Assembly: GCA_033220425.1 (NCBI GenBank)
Contig: CM065652.1
Span: 4,650,001-4,714,000, forward strand
Direction of reading: 5' to 3'
Length of the DNA stretch: 64,000 nucleotides
Source of the DNA: Lepraria neglecta
Lineage: Eukaryota > Ascomycota > Lecanoromycetes > Lecanorales > Stereocaulaceae
Both the position numbers and the translations under genes were made by a program. Under the pieces are notes generated by a model. It did no database searches and was not told the DNA's origin. It saw only the letters and a list, made by a program, of their open reading frames with translations. This document shows, one piece after another, positions 1 through 13,200 of the stretch (positions are counted from its first letter, which is position 1; the number at the start of each line of letters is the position of its first letter).

Positions 1-1252
1 AGTATTCTCTTCTCTCCTTAGATATAGTAGATCTAGGTTCGGGTATTATCGGTAGTCCTTTTCTTTTAATTATAACTTCCTATTCCGATTCTTCCTCGTC
101 CTAATCCTACTTAGGTTACTTTCCCTAGGCGTTACTACTATCTCTAATATATAGCTTCCCTATCCGAGTATTAGCTTTATTCGTGAAGCTGTTATCGGAG
201 AACTCCTCGTCTCCTAAGTTAGATTCTTCTTCTAGTTACTAGCCGTTAACTTCGTTCTATATTGGTAAGATTCTACTAGAATTACTATCCTGGTCCTGTA
301 CCTTTTCTAGTACATTTAGCTACTGTCGATATACTATATTTTTCGACTTGTAGTCTCTAGTAAAGTGGCCCGGTTTACTATAGCTATAACACGTGAGTGT
401 TTTCTTTCTGCCCCCTTGCTGCTTCTTGCCCCTAGCTAGCCCTCTAAAGGCCTATTTACCTTTCTTCTCCGTGAAATCCAGTTCTATTAGTACTAGTCCG
501 TAAGGGTCGCATTCTTTATAACCTAGGCGGTAGCTCTTCAATTTAGCAAAAAAGCTCGAGCGTCCTATCCTACTAACTCCTCTGTTATACCTTTTTTCTA
601 TAGTCCTTTTAAATAACTTATTATTAATTTCAATTACTTCTTTAATTAGTTTATCAAGGGTATTAAGGATAATCCCTAACCTTATAAGTTCGTCCTTAAT
701 ATTATCCTTTAGACCTCTTCGGTATATAGTTATTAATATATTATCGTCCTAGTTAGTCTTCGCTATATACTACTAGAACTAAGTCGAATATTCCGATATA
801 GACTTCTTCTAAGTTAAGTGCTAGATAGTTCGTATTACTATATTAACCTCGTTAGATGGTCCGAATATACGGCGGATTTCAAGCCTAAATATTGCCATGC
901 TTTCTATCTACTGCTTAATCTTACTATCCTCGTCGTTATCTTCTATATACTTTTTTAGGAACGGATTAACCTATTTTTAGGCTCTCCTACGTAAGTAAGT
1001 AATAGCGAAGGTAGGATATTATTATATAGGTATAAGGTCCCCTTAGAACTTTAGATACAATAATACCTAGGATAGCTATCCCTCGAGCTTGTCCCTCTCT
1101 CTATAGTATAAGTCGGGCTAGGCTATCTTGATATGCCTGCTGAGTCCTTCGTTAATAGTAGGGCGTCTCTATCCGCTTCCTCCTCCTGAGGAGCTTAGGG
1201 TAGGTGCCCTAGGGTCTCTTAGTATAGTACTTATCCTTAAGGGTGCTTAAAG
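1..1252 (-). mobile_element. Ty3/gypsy gag remnant (RIP-degraded), cut by window edge
   Basis: No open frame survives. On the minus strand the block reads as a retroviral-type Gag and matches the gag ends of the elements at 22055-28642 and 46386-52708 in order and spacing. A zinc knuckle lies at 350-391: the translation is CYSYSKPGHFTRDY, so the first Cys and the His survive while the second and last Cys have become Tyr. That is the G-to-A (coding strand) outcome expected from RIP. Gag would coat the element RNA in the cytoplasm; this copy cannot make it. The 5' LTR of the same element follows at 1253-1761, and pol would lie left of base 1. Confidence 0.82.
350..391 (-). other. Degenerate CCHC zinc-knuckle of gag
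   Basis: Translation CYSYSKPGHFTRDY aligns with C-x2-C-x4-H-x4-C. Positions 1 and 9 (Cys, His) are kept, and the other two Cys codons are now TAT/TAC. The same knuckle in the other gypsy copies has lost all four ligands. Confidence 0.75.
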
Positions 1253-1761
1253 TGTTACAAACTACGTTACGTACGGTAGTTCTATAGATTGATTCTTAAT
1301 AGGGATAGAGGTATAACCTGATAAGAGTATAAAGCAGGCTTTAAGTGATGCTAAGCGGGTCTAGTATATAATCAGATGATATATATTCAGTGCCTAGCCT
1401 AAGAGATCTATCGTATATAGTAGACAATTGAATAGCAAGTTGAGCACAATGCTCCAAGTAGTAAGTAGTGCTCTGTATATATAGACATACGAAATCCATG
1501 CCAAGCATTCTTGATCGCACTGATCGCACTGATCGCATCTACGCTCATTGCGACCACTGCGCTCATCGCTTAACATGCCAAGCCTTCCTGATCGCACTGA
1601 TCGCACTAATCGCATCTGCGCTCATTGCGACCACTGCGCTCATCGCTTAACATGCCAAGCCTTCAGGGTCTATCCGAGTCGGATACTGACTCGTCGACTC
1701 GAACCATGACGGGCGCTACGCTCCATGAGCGCATCCCTGATCATGTTTCCTGATCGTAACA
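1253..1761 (-). repeat. Gypsy LTR, 509 bp (type A U3 end)
   Basis: Starts TGTTACAAAC and ends GATCGTAACA, an inverted TGTTAC...GTAACA terminus. It directly abuts the gag remnant, so it is the 5' LTR of a minus-strand element. Inside is an array of short TGATCGCAC/GCGCTCATTGCG motifs, and a unit of roughly 80 bp (ending CGCTTAACATGCCAAGCC) occurs twice at about 1500-1660. This makes it longer than other LTRs of the family here. Confidence 0.85.
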
Positions 1762-2112
1762 GTAGGGGGCGCAGGGGGAGGAGTGAAAGAAGTCGAAGAA
1801 CTTAGAATCTTAGTAGAGGTATACGGTGGCGGCGGCGGCGGAGAAGGTAGAGAAGGTAGCCTAGAGGGCGGCGGCGGCGGAAAGGAAAGAGGTAAGGAAG
1901 ATAGCGCCTAGGAAAGAAGATATTAGCTAATTAGTAGAGTAATTAGTAGGGTTATCGCTGTAAAAGACTTAATAAGTAGCTTGTATTCTACCCTTGTAAC
2001 TTCGCCCTATACGCTAGCGGCGGCAGCAGCAGTACTATAGAAATTGTAGAGACCGTCGATAGCGAGGTATATGCCCTGGTGACGTCGACAGCGTTATTGC
2101 GCAATTTTAGTA
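1762..2112. other. Intergenic, purine- and GGC-rich
   Basis: No gene seen. It holds two GGCGGCGGCGG runs (about 1827-1880) in purine-rich sequence with mild RIP-like TA richness. Confidence 0.5.
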
Positions 2113-2331
2113 CTATATAGTACGAAAGGTGACTATAGAGGGTGACTGTCCCGAGTCAACCTCGTAAGCAGCCGTCAAGTCAAATGTGGGTTTGGAGAGG
2201 TCCTTGATCTCAACAAGCAAATAGACAGCGTACTCCCTACTAGTATAGAGGGTAAGTTCCGTGATAAGGGAACGAAGACGTTGGCGGACCTCGGATGTAC
2301 AAGGAATCGTATTCCAGTCACGTATTCGCAC
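2113..2331 (-). pseudogene. Possible fragment of a DUF3405-like fungal gene
   Basis: A 72-residue open frame beginning MRIRDWNTIPCTSEVRQRL. The stretch RLRSLITELTLYTSREYAVY followed by LLVEIKD resembles, from memory, a conserved block near the N-terminus of fungal DUF3405 proteins (LITELSL...GEY.VFLLV..KD). Those proteins are several hundred residues long, so this would be a small leftover. No continuation was found in any frame on either side, and the downstream DNA is TA-rich. Function is unknown. It may also be a chance open frame. Confidence 0.35.
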
Positions 2332-3690
2332 GACTTTTCTGGATTTGTGACGTTGTGAGCACTTGCTACGACCCTAGGTTGCTAGTACTATATCAAGGTC
2401 AATAGTAGTCGACTTAGTTGCAGCTTGGTTCTCTGGAGAGGAGTGCGGATCAAATGATAATACAATATAGTCAAGTTACAACTGCTCAAGGCCTTTGTAT
2501 AATCAAAAGATTGTATTGAACACAAGGAAATCTATCTGGCTATGGAAATGAGTATGTTTATATAGACTGAGCCCTCTATATAGTTCACCTATTCGCAGGC
2601 CTCGTTTGGGTCTACTTACGTGCATTTTCCCATTCTATATTGCTTGCCGAGGATGCAGGGTTTGAAGAACGTCCCTAGAGGATGGTAGAACTGGGGGCGA
2701 CGGAGGAATCCATCAACTTTCTGACACGAGAGCGGGATCATATCGTCCTTGCTTGTGACGGCCTTCACTAGGCATATTCGCAAAGATCATTTGACCGTAA
2801 CTTCTTTACACGAGCAAAAGGATAAGTCAATCGTAATACAGATAATAAAGGTAAAACTGGGTCACGGCCACCATTTTCTAAGTCTCACACCTCACCTCGC
2901 CTCCTTTTCCTTTCTGCCGCTCCCCCTCGGGCCTTCTCCAAAAATGACGATGTGTAATTACCAGTTTCTGGCCTGCTAATAATCAGTAGGCGGCTGGCCA
3001 TCGATAGACAATTGTAGTCTTACCACTTAGGATCTGCGCCTCGACTTATGGGCTACGTACATCAGCTGCTTCGCCTCGGATCAGTCGGCTTCTCTCCCAA
3101 TGCCCGGCTGAGGAAGGGTGGCCTTGCAAGTTGTATCAATAGCGGCTCAATCGGCCTGGATCGGCATTGCGTTGGTCGGCTACATCCCTTCTAGCAGGGC
3201 GTTACATTTCCCCCTCAAACTCCAAAGGGCCAACGGCAAGGATTATTGGGTGGAGATCCGACTTTACAGTCTCCTACCGCACCGTAATGGCCCCCAATTT
3301 TATGCTCTGAAAAGAGCGAGGCCTGGAGCTGAACGGGCTGCTGACCGATCACCCGTTAGTATTATATAGTGGAATCTCTAGCGGTGCCCCTTGCACTAAG
3401 CCTAAAGCGGTTAGCGTAGTATTCGCGCACGAAAAGTGTATTTACTTTCTATACGCGACTCTATAGAGTTAGCAATAGTATGTAATAAATATGGTTCTTC
3501 TCATATAAACTTATTAGCAAGTATATATACTAAAGGGTTATGAGCCCGGGTTCAGCACCCGTTAACAGCTATCAATATTAATTCCAGGCCCTTAGTAAAG
3601 TAATACTATACTATCTTCTACCGAGTATTAATATTTCTTAATACCAATTAGCAAAATAATAATCTACCCGCTCTAGAGAAGATTAGAACG
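2332..3690. other. Intergenic, no convincing gene
   Basis: Ordinary to mildly TA-rich DNA. Open frames at 2749-2979 (76 aa) and 3118-3369 (83 aa) carry no motif I recognise and have no spliced continuation. From about 3360 the sequence grades into RIP-type DNA leading into the copia element. A long terminal repeat for that element was looked for here and not found. Confidence 0.5.
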
Positions 3691-6600
3691 TTTAATAATA
3701 GAGTCTACAACCTATAAGATCGAGAAGCTAAAGGGGGCGAAGAACTGGCTAAGGTTTGAATATAAGATATAGGTAATATTTGAAATAGACGAGACCTAGG
3801 AGGTAGTCAGTAGCGAAGAACTCCTGCTAGATATACCTCCCTAGCCTATAAACCAAGCAGCTTATACCGCTGCTAATAGTTCTGCAGTTCCCGTAGTCGC
3901 TACTATATAGTCCCAATTAGATAACTACTAGAGAAGACTTATATAGTAGGATAAAGATACTAAGGCTTAGGAGAAGAAGAACCGAAAAGGTATTATATAG
4001 CTTGTATTCTATACTAAGGAAGGTCCTAGAGAATATATCAAGGGCTTAGATACTATCTATACCTAATAGAAGAAGCTAAAGAAGTAGTATAGCGCTTCTA
4101 ACCTCTTAACACGAGATATAGTATTATCTGCAATTACTTGTATCGAGTCCTTATCTTACAAATCTATTTAGGAATATACAGAGGCTATTAAGAAGTAATA
4201 AACCATCCTCGCTAATATAGGGGTTAGGCTTCCTACTTGGTAGCTATCCTTATTCTTCCGAATGGGACTTAAAGAAGGACTTGAACCGTATACTTTCTAG
4301 TTAATCTAGGCGTTAAAGGTATCTAGAAAAGAACTCAATATCGACGATATAGTAACCGCTCTCTTAGAATATAATCAGTATATTAAACTCCAAGGAGAGA
4401 TATCTAAGGCTATAGTAGCTAGATTTAGAAAGTAAGATAAGCCGGAAAAGCTACAGCACTAGAGGAAGAAGAAGAAGGATACTATAAAAGATACTAAACT
4501 AGGTAATCGAAAGGATCTCGGAACTCCTCCCTGTAGCTACTGCGGCTTATATCAACACGGTAATACTTACTACTACTATCTATATAAGTACCTACGTCTA
4601 AAGGAATAGGAAGTAACTAAAGGAAGGTAAGATCTACTAATAGAAAATAAATAGAAGAAAGCCTCTTCTGCCTGATATAATAGGAGTACTAAAGAATCGT
4701 CTCAGTTAATAGCTCGTATTACGAGGTCCTTCAGTACTAAGGTTATTAATATATTAATTACGTCTATACTAAAGGAATAGCTATCTATATAGATATCGCC
4801 TCTAATATATATACGCTATAGGATCGATCCAAGTTCGAAGATTATAAGCCAAGTAATAAGACCCTTACTGGCATCGATGGTAAGGCTCTAAGGGTCCTCG
4901 GGATCGGTACTATACTATATCCAAGACTTCTTAATAGGAAGGCTGAATACGTCCGTATTAGTAGCGTATATCATGTTCCTGATATAGACTATAACCTTCT
5001 ATCAATTACAACCCTGGAAGATAAGGGCTACTACGCCTCTATCAAGGATAGACGCTTCGATATTATTGATTCCGAAGATGATGAGGTTATACTATCAGGT
5101 ACCCGCGTTAGCAAGAGCTATTTGCTTGACCTAAAGTATACTTATCCCCTGCAAGCGCTGAGATCTTCTAAGAAGCCTCTAGCAAATTATACTTCCTGGG
5201 ATAAATAGCACCGACGCCTTGGCTATTTGGGTATGCAAGACGTCAGGAAGCTTTCCAAAATTACTACTAGGATTGACGCCGTTATAGCTGATAAGCTCTA
5301 GAAGGACATTCCTCTATATAAGCTATACGAAGAATACTCTATAGGGAAGATAGGTAAGATATATAATCGTATCCCTTATCGACAAGATATCTCTAAGCGA
5401 GAGACTATTAAGGGCGCTAAGATCTACTTAGATATCGCTAGAGGCGGCTATATTAAGGTTACTAAGGGAGGATATCGCTACTATGTCTCCTTTATCTGCG
5501 AGGCTATCGATATAGTCTAGATCTATATACTTAAGCGCAAGTCAGAACTTCCTACTATAATTCGACACTTTCTTGTCTGGATAGCTACTCAGGGCTATCT
5601 AGTATATCGCTTTACTAGTAATAACGAGGCTATCTATATATATAAGGAGGTTCAGGATACCCTAAAGGATCGTAGGATTCAATAGGAGCCTTCTATACTA
5701 TATACGCCCAATTAGAATGTAATTGCGGAGCGTATATTCCGGACGCTATTTGGCCGTATAAGGGCAATCCTTCGAGACGGTAGATTTGGCTAATCCCTAT
5801 AGGGGGAGGCAATTAACTATATCGTCTATACTAAGAATAGATTACCCTTATCTCTCGACTCGTCTACTATACCCTATAGGGCCTGGACTGGTAATAATAC
5901 TGATATTAGCTACCTTAAGCCATTTAGATACATCGCCTACGTCTATAATACGAATCTTTTATTAAGAAGTTGGATAATAAGGCTATTAAATACAAGTTCC
6001 TAGGCTATAGGAAGAATAATAACTAGTACCGCTTCTAGGATCTCGAACAGAAGTAGGTAATTCTCTCTATATAGGTTAATTAGGAACTCGACGCTTCTAT
6101 TAATAATAAAGAAATAGAGGGGGAGGACGAGTTCGACGAAAACGACTCCTGGCAGTTCTTTACTATTAATATACCTCTTATTCCTACTAAGGCTGAAGTA
6201 GTCAATAACGCTACTAACATATTGCCTATAGAAGAAGTTATACTATCTTCTAATTCTAAAGACGAGTGGTTTAAACCAGATTTACCCGATCTATCTCCTA
6301 ATCCAAATATACGGCCTATACGAACCCGTACTCAGGAGAAGCCTAATTATAAGTAACTTTATAGTACCAGGGAGTATAAGAAGAAGGGCTTTGCCGCGAG
6401 AGCTTATAAGGTTACTATTAATCAGACTCCTTCCGTCCTCGCTACTATCGATAATACTCTTAAGGGCCTAGATAAAGATAAATAGATGACTGCCCTACAA
6501 GAAGAGCTTAACTCGCTAAAAGAGATAGGAATATAGGATATACCCGCACCTCTGCCAAATAGTAGGAAGGCTTTGCTAGGTTAGTAGGTCCTCGCCCTAA

Positions 6601-7982
6601 AGCTAGATTCGGAAGGAAACATCGCCTGCTACAAGGCTAGATAGGTCGTTAAAGGATTCAGGTAGATCTATAGTATTAACTATAATAAGACCTTCTTAAG
6701 CACTGCTAAAGCAACTATAGTAAGAATACTTATAGCCCTGTGCGCTAAGTACGACTACGAGATAGAGTAATTAGACGTTATTACCGCCTTCCTAGAGTTA
6801 TCCCTAAAAGAGGAAGTATAGGTCGAGTAACCCTATAGTTTTACCAATAGGAACCGCAACGATACTTGCCGACTCCGCCGTATACTATACAGATTAAAAT
6901 AGTCTCCCCGCGAGTAGTATACTACTATTCGAGAGTTTATAGAGTCTATTAGGTATACGAGACTTATAAAGGACTACTTAATCTTCACCCATAAGAATAG
7001 TATAATAGTTGCTATTTATATGGACGATATACTTATATACGCCCCTAACAAGCAATTGATCTTAGAATTCAAGATATAGTTAGATGGACGCTTCCGAATG
7101 AAATACCTCGGCGATATCAACTAGTATCTAGGAATGTTAATTATACGGGATCGTCCTAATCGCACTATCTGTATTAACTAGACTATATACGCTAAGTAGC
7201 TAATTACTCAGCTAGATATAGAGGACTACTATCTAGTCACCTCTCCTATAGATAGAGGTAATGATATAACTGCGGCGCTAAAGGACTATACCGTAAATAA
7301 GGAGGAAGTAGAAGGCTACTGTTCCCTAGTACGTACTCTCTAGTAGTTGGTCACTATAACACGCCCGGATCTTGTATACGCAGTTAGTAAATATGGACGC
7401 TATTTAAATAACCCTACAATCGAGTATTTCAATGCCGCTAAGCGGATTACTAAATATTTAGCCGGAACTACTAATATTAGACTCCGCTATAGACCTAGAG
7501 ATATTACCGAAGGAGTTAATCCTAGTAGTAAGCTTATTGGATAGACGGATTCTTCGTGGGTAGATAATAAGGATATATCCTATATAATATCGGGCTACGT
7601 CTTTTAATTATGGAATGGACTAATTAGCTAGTCAAGCAAATTGCAGATACTATATACCGACTCAACTGCAGAGGCTGAATATATGGCCTAAGTAAACGCC
7701 GCTAAAGAATCTCTCTTTGTAGGGCCCCTACTTAATGAAATGGGCTATAATGAAGACGACTTGATGCCTATAAGGCTGATAGGAGATAACCAATCAGCGA
7801 TCAAGCTTGCTATAAACCCGGTGAATTATACTCGAACAAAGCACATACGCAATAAGTTCCATTTGGTACGCGAAATGGTCTCAGAAACCGGCGAACTCAC
7901 CGTCGATTACGCCAATACCTCAGACATAGTTGCTGACGGAATGACCAAACCAATTGCCCCAAACGACTACGCTGCAAGATGA
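3690..7982 (+). mobile_element. Ty1/copia retrotransposon, RIP-degraded polyprotein
   Basis: The domain order is that of copia: gag (about 3715-4640) with a knuckle at 4532-4573 (CSYCGLYQHGNTYYYY, last Cys changed to Tyr), a protease remnant near 4785 (DIAS for DSGAS), GAG-pre-integrase (about 5095-5290), integrase core (about 5300-5960), reverse transcriptase with an intact YMDD at 7017-7028, and RNase H to the stop at 7980-7982. Integrase before RT separates it from gypsy. Stops (TAG/TAA in place of CAG/CAA/TGG) interrupt most of it. The least damaged parts are 7347-7544 (ITRPDLVYAVSKYGRYLNNP) and 7740-7982 (DNQSAIKLA, RTKHI, ADGMTKP). No flanking LTR pair was found, so the ends are set by coding homology only. 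It can no longer make protein. Confidence 0.9.
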
Positions 7983-10223
7983 CTTCCTTCGTACAGAATC
8001 CGATTCGTACGTCGTACTCAGGCCTAGATACTAGGGTCTAGCTGTGTGGTTGGACCAAGAAAATTTTAATTCAATCCATAGTATCGATGCTTTCGTCGCT
8101 ACTCTTCTTCCTATAATGAATATTATCAACCATGCCGCCTTTATAGCGCCCGAAGCTAGAAACGAGTCAAATTACCAACAGAAAACGAGGCAGAGATCTG
8201 ACCAGAGACGGATAGGAATTACCCACAGAAACGAGGTAATAATCTGATCAGAAACAATTAGGATATTGGCATAGGAAACAAGGCAGGCAAGACTAGGGCG
8301 AAGTTGTTGGGGCCTAGAGGGCTAGGATTAAGGGGAGGGCAGACGGAAGTATATCGGTAGTACCTTATATAAAGAAGAAGGGGAGCGCCGAAGGGAGTAT
8401 TAAAGGGAGCACTAAGGGGAGTACCAAGAGGGAGTACTAAGAGGGAGTACTACCAAAGGGAGTACCAAAGAATTCAATCAGGGGTCCTAAGTCGGCAGCC
8501 AGAAGAGCCTTTCTACAGGCCAGTCATTATAGGCCCCAGAATAGGCCCAGCCAGGGGGTTAACGGTTAACGCGTCCTACCTCTAACGGTATTAATACCGC
8601 TTTGACAGCGATCTCTTATCGGTACTTGATACGCGGTTTGCAAATTTCCTCCCTACGATATACTATCGACCGCCGACCAGATTAGGTCAGGTCGGGATAC
8701 GGGGCTATATACTATTAACCTTCGCCGAGTAACTAGAAACGAGTTGGTTAGCGTACCGGTAGAAATAAGGCACGACGTAAAAAGGCTTTGGGGAGCTATA
8801 ATTTAAGGGGAGGAGAGTAACAGAAGCGCACCGGTGGTGCCCTATATAGGGTATTTATACCAAGATAGGCCGGAGAACAGCGGAAGTATACCGGAGTTAA
8901 TACTGCAAGGCCGGCGAACAGGGGAGGCAGCCTACGCCTTCGAGTCCTAGTACGCAAAACGGCCGAATACAGTAAGAAGCCCTGTACCGGCAGGCACAGT
9001 ATACATCCAGGGTACTCTTCCCGATTTCCCTCTACGCCAGAACGAGCGAATTAAGCGGAGGTTTACGGGTTTAAGGAGGCTTTAAAGCAGGATATACAGA
9101 CGGAAGATTCAAGGGGAGCTTTAACAGCAGCTTTATTGGCGACAGGATAGGGCTTTTACAGGCCTAATCGTTGAAGGGGAGCGTTAGCATAAATCACCTC
9201 TCAGCCCTACTCAGCCCTACTACCTGGTGCGCATAAATAGCACGCATCTCCCATAGAGAATCAATCAAGTCGTCCTCAATATGCTAAAGTCACCCGGTCC
9301 AAGGAGGAACTTCCAGTCTCTTTCATGTAATCGTCCGGGGTATGATAACAGCCTCTGTCCGACCTCGCCTTCAGGTGTATACTACTCGGAAAAATGGGGA
9401 AGGTCTTGATTCGCCTAGGTGTCAACATTATTGCGTTCGCGGTCCGCCGTCCGCCATTTGGCTCTATAAAGGGACAGGTTCTGCTTGGGCCATATTTCAG
9501 CTTCTAATCAGCTAACCTCCCCTAGCCGCTCTATTCGTCATATTGCTGGCTAAACAATTCATGAGCGCACGTAGTTGATGAAGTAACTATGCCAAGATAA
9601 AGATATAGACCGGTCGAGAAATAGATACATCAATCCCGTGAGGAAGAGCACTGGCGAACTCTCTCTATCGCTTCTCGGCCACTTCCGCTTTCATACGAGT
9701 ACTCAATTCAGACTGTGAGCAAGCTGTTCCGTGACAAACATGGATCAGGGCGTTTTAGCTTGGTTTCAAAGGGCACATAAGCCATGTTTGGTTTCTGTGC
9801 TCTATGCTACTGTCGAAGGTAATGAGGATGTTTTTGAGGCAGGGGTTCCGTCTTTGAAGCACCAGCGAGTCATCTGGCCTGTGAGCGGAGTTGCATCGGC
9901 ATTTGCTGTCATCAGTAATTTATCACTATTATAAAAAAGATTGATAACAACGTAGATTTTGTGATTGTATTGACTAAGGGTAGCTTCTTCCCGTTTGCTC
10001 ATTAAGACGCGTGTTGGATCCTAGACTTCGTAAATTGCGCCTAGAGATCTGGAAATACTTTGTGCTGACCCCCACAGAAGAAAATAAATGCCCATTCTGG
10101 TTCCTGAAGCTTAGGGAGTGTTCAACCCATTGATCCTGACCCTCTAGCCCATTACCCTGAACCGATAATGCTTGACTTCGAAGGCTAGAACTGTGACTGA
10201 TGTAAACGCGCTCTATTAGACAC
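7983..10223. other. Intergenic, short tandem repeats, no gene recognised
   Basis: The 2.2 kb between the copia stop and the 3' end of the kinase-TPR gene. The first kilobase is rich in GGGGAG-type purine runs with a small AGGGAGTAC array. From 9300 the composition is ordinary. Overlapping 67-residue frames at 9731-9934 (+) and 9802-10002 (-) show no motif or intron structure. Confidence 0.5.
8388..8472. repeat. Short imperfect tandem array, AGGGAGTAC-type
   Basis: About seven copies of a 10-17 base motif with core AGGGAGYAC, separated by CAAG/TAAG/TACCAA. No coding sense in any frame. Confidence 0.6.
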
Positions 10224-13200
10224 TCATAATGGCTTTAAAGGTAAACCCTTCTCCTTACGACGTAAGAAGTGTCTCGTTCTTTTTATTTGTTCTAATGTAC
10301 TGCTGCTTTGAAAAGGAGTGACGCGAGGACGAAAAGAATCCGTAGGTTTCGCAGTAAGTGGATCATTATTCTGACTAGTCTTCTGCGCTTGGGGAATATG
10401 TTCTGAAAGCAAAGTATCTGGATGGTCTGCTTTAGATCCAAGTTGCTTGATCGATTCCATGAGATTCAAGGCTTCGTCTTGACGGCCTTGCTTCTGATAT
10501 ACCGTGGCCAAATTCTTCACACTAATTAGCGTATCATGATTGCTCGAGCCAAGAATCCTGACACTCGTCTCCATTATGTGAAATGCGAGCTGTTCCGCGT
10601 CTGCTAAGCGTTCCTGTCCACATGAAATGTATAATAACACGAGATCGCCCATGCAGGCCAGAGTGTTATGATGGTGAATACCTAGTAAGCGCTTTCTTAT
10701 CTCTATGACGTGCATATGGAGATCTTCAGCCTCTTTCCATCGGCCCTGTTTAATGTATATTTCGGCGAGGTTGCTTGTGGCGTCGACAGTAGCTAGGTGC
10801 TCGGCTCCGAGCAGTTTTCGTCTCGCGTTCACAACTTGTAAGGCCAATCTTTCTGCCTCGGTCCAGCGTTCCTGGTCGAAATAAATTTTCATCAACTGAA
10901 CCATCGCATCCAATGTATGTGCGTGTTCTGCGCCAAGGATTTGGTTGCTCGTCTCGATGAGTTGCATGCACATCTCTTTGGCTTTTTCCCACTGTTTACT
11001 CTTGCGAAATGTGTTTGTCATGTGATCCATGCTGATCAGCGTACCCTCGTGCGCGGGACCCAGAAGTTTCAGCCTTGCATCTAGTGCTTGCATCCCTAGC
11101 TGTATAGCTTTCTCGTGGTGGCCTTGACCGCTGTATACATAAGCTAAGTTGGCCTCGACTGTCAGCCTGAATGGGTGTTGAGCACTAAGCACCCCTGAAG
11201 GTGACTTCAGCACTTCTAAGTATAATTCTTCCGCTTCGTCCAGTCGCCTCGAACTATAGTATGTTGCTGCAATGTTAACCATGCCCTGTAGCGTTTTAGG
11301 ATGGTCAGCACCTAGTGTAGCCGAAGCTATATCGAAGGCCTTTTTCTGCAGCATTTCGGCTTCCTGCCACCGCTCTTGGGTCCTGTAAATGTCTGCCAAA
11401 TTGTTCAGGCAGGTCAATAAATACGGATTGTTCTCGTATCGAAGCGTCTCAGTAAGATTTGAATGAGCCTTCAAGCCAGGCATGTAGATTCTGTCGAGAG
11501 TTTCTATGACCCGGATTATGATTTTTTCGGCTTCGTCTAATCGACCATTATGTGTGTACACTACACCCAGATTGCCCATGCTTCCTAATGTGTGGAGGCT
11601 TTCAGGGCTGAGTGTGGTCAGGCTTGTATCCATGATTTGCTGGCTCACTTTCTCGCATTCATTGTATCGTCCTTGGCCCCCCAAAAGGTAGGCAAGCTGA
11701 TTCCTTACATTCAAGGTGAGAGTATGTCCATTGCCAAGAGCTAGGCTCAAGTCCCTTGCTTCCTGACTAAGCTGGGAGATGGCCTTCTCTGTGTTCTGCT
11801 TTTCCAAAAAGCCTTCGCTTGGCAAATGTTGCAAGGTCAACCATTCACTATCGTCGTGGGGATATTTAGGACTCTTTGCTTTCAATAGCGAAAGATCGAG
11901 TTCGGCATATTCGGACTCCTTTAATAATTCGTTTGACCTTGCCTCATTTCTTTCAATTGCGAAGCCAATTTGGTAGCAAAGAGCTACCTGATAGGCGATT
12001 TTCCGGGCGGTTGTTTCGTGACCCTGTACTTTCGCTAGACGTAGTGAGTCTTCTAGGCATCTGACGATATAAGAGCGAACTCTGAAATCGCATTTATAGA
12101 ATTCAGTGACTGAGCGTTCAATCTAAAACGGTCAGAAAGTCTCAGTGGACAATTTATTGAGCAGTACCTTGAAGTCGGCTTCGGAAGCAGTGGGTTCAAT
12201 TCTTTTATGTCTATCAAGCACAGGCAACTGTGTTGACAACGCATCCCGTTCATATGGATTATTGCTTAGAACAGAGTTGAAGAAATCTTCTAGATTCGAT
12301 TTCTCGTTATGCTGCAGCTTCTCTTCGGCATCGAGTAGCTTTCGGGCGAGTGCTGGTAGCGCCTTGTCATTTTTGTATTTGAGCAGCGTCGCTGACGTAT
12401 TCTCTCTGCTACGTTCTTGATCAGACCAAGAATGGTCCCAACTGCTTTCTAGGTATTCTACTGTTGCAAGCGCCGACGCCCGCGAGATGGGCTGTTCGAA
12501 CAGAAGCCAGAGGAACAATAGACCAGCAGAAAAAATATCTGATCTCTTAGCTTCTTCTGGGGTCCACTGTCGATTAGGCCTAGTGTGCTCAGGGGCGTTC
12601 CACGGTCGAGATATGGGCAAAGAAATCAGGTGCTTATCATCGGCATAGCGAGTTGAATATCCAAAGTCAGTCACCTTAGCAGTGTATTTGCCATTGGGAT
12701 ATTTGAAGCCACCAGGGTATTTGTAAACGAGAACATTTTCGGGCTTTAAGTCGCCGTGGACGATATCTAATCAATTGTTAGATCAGTAGGGTTCCCATTT
12801 CTGCACGGAGGGAGTTAGCTAACTAATGGAGTGCATGTCTACGATAGCATCACCAATATCAAAGCCGAGTTCAGCACGTTGATGGATGCTCAACGCTCTG
12901 CCCTCTTGCGACGCCATAAAGTCGGACAAATCTCCCAAGTTGGCCTTCCGAAAGACCAGGACCGGCCAGGGTATACTGTCTGATGAGATGTCCCAGCAGA
13001 TACCCTGAAGCTGCACGATGTTTTGATGTGCTCGGATCCGCTCATGGCTCAGTACAACGAGCTCAGTGGTTAGCATCTGAAAGATTTCGGCTTCGGTCTT
13101 TTCGCGCTTCTCGCTTTCCTTGACGCACTTGAAAACAATGTTGGTTGAGTGGTTCGCCTGAGCCTCCTCAATCCTGGACGTTCCACCAATTTTTAGGGGA

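Noticed and set aside
3541-3580. tRNA-like or primer-binding-site-like stretch (TGAGCCCGGGTTCAGCACCC)
   Set aside because: No cloverleaf can be formed with the flanks, and no LTR end was found beside it, so neither a tRNA nor a primer site is supported.
9731-10002. Overlapping 66-67 residue frames on both strands
   Set aside because: No motif, no intron structure, and open on both strands at once; likely chance in ordinary-composition DNA.
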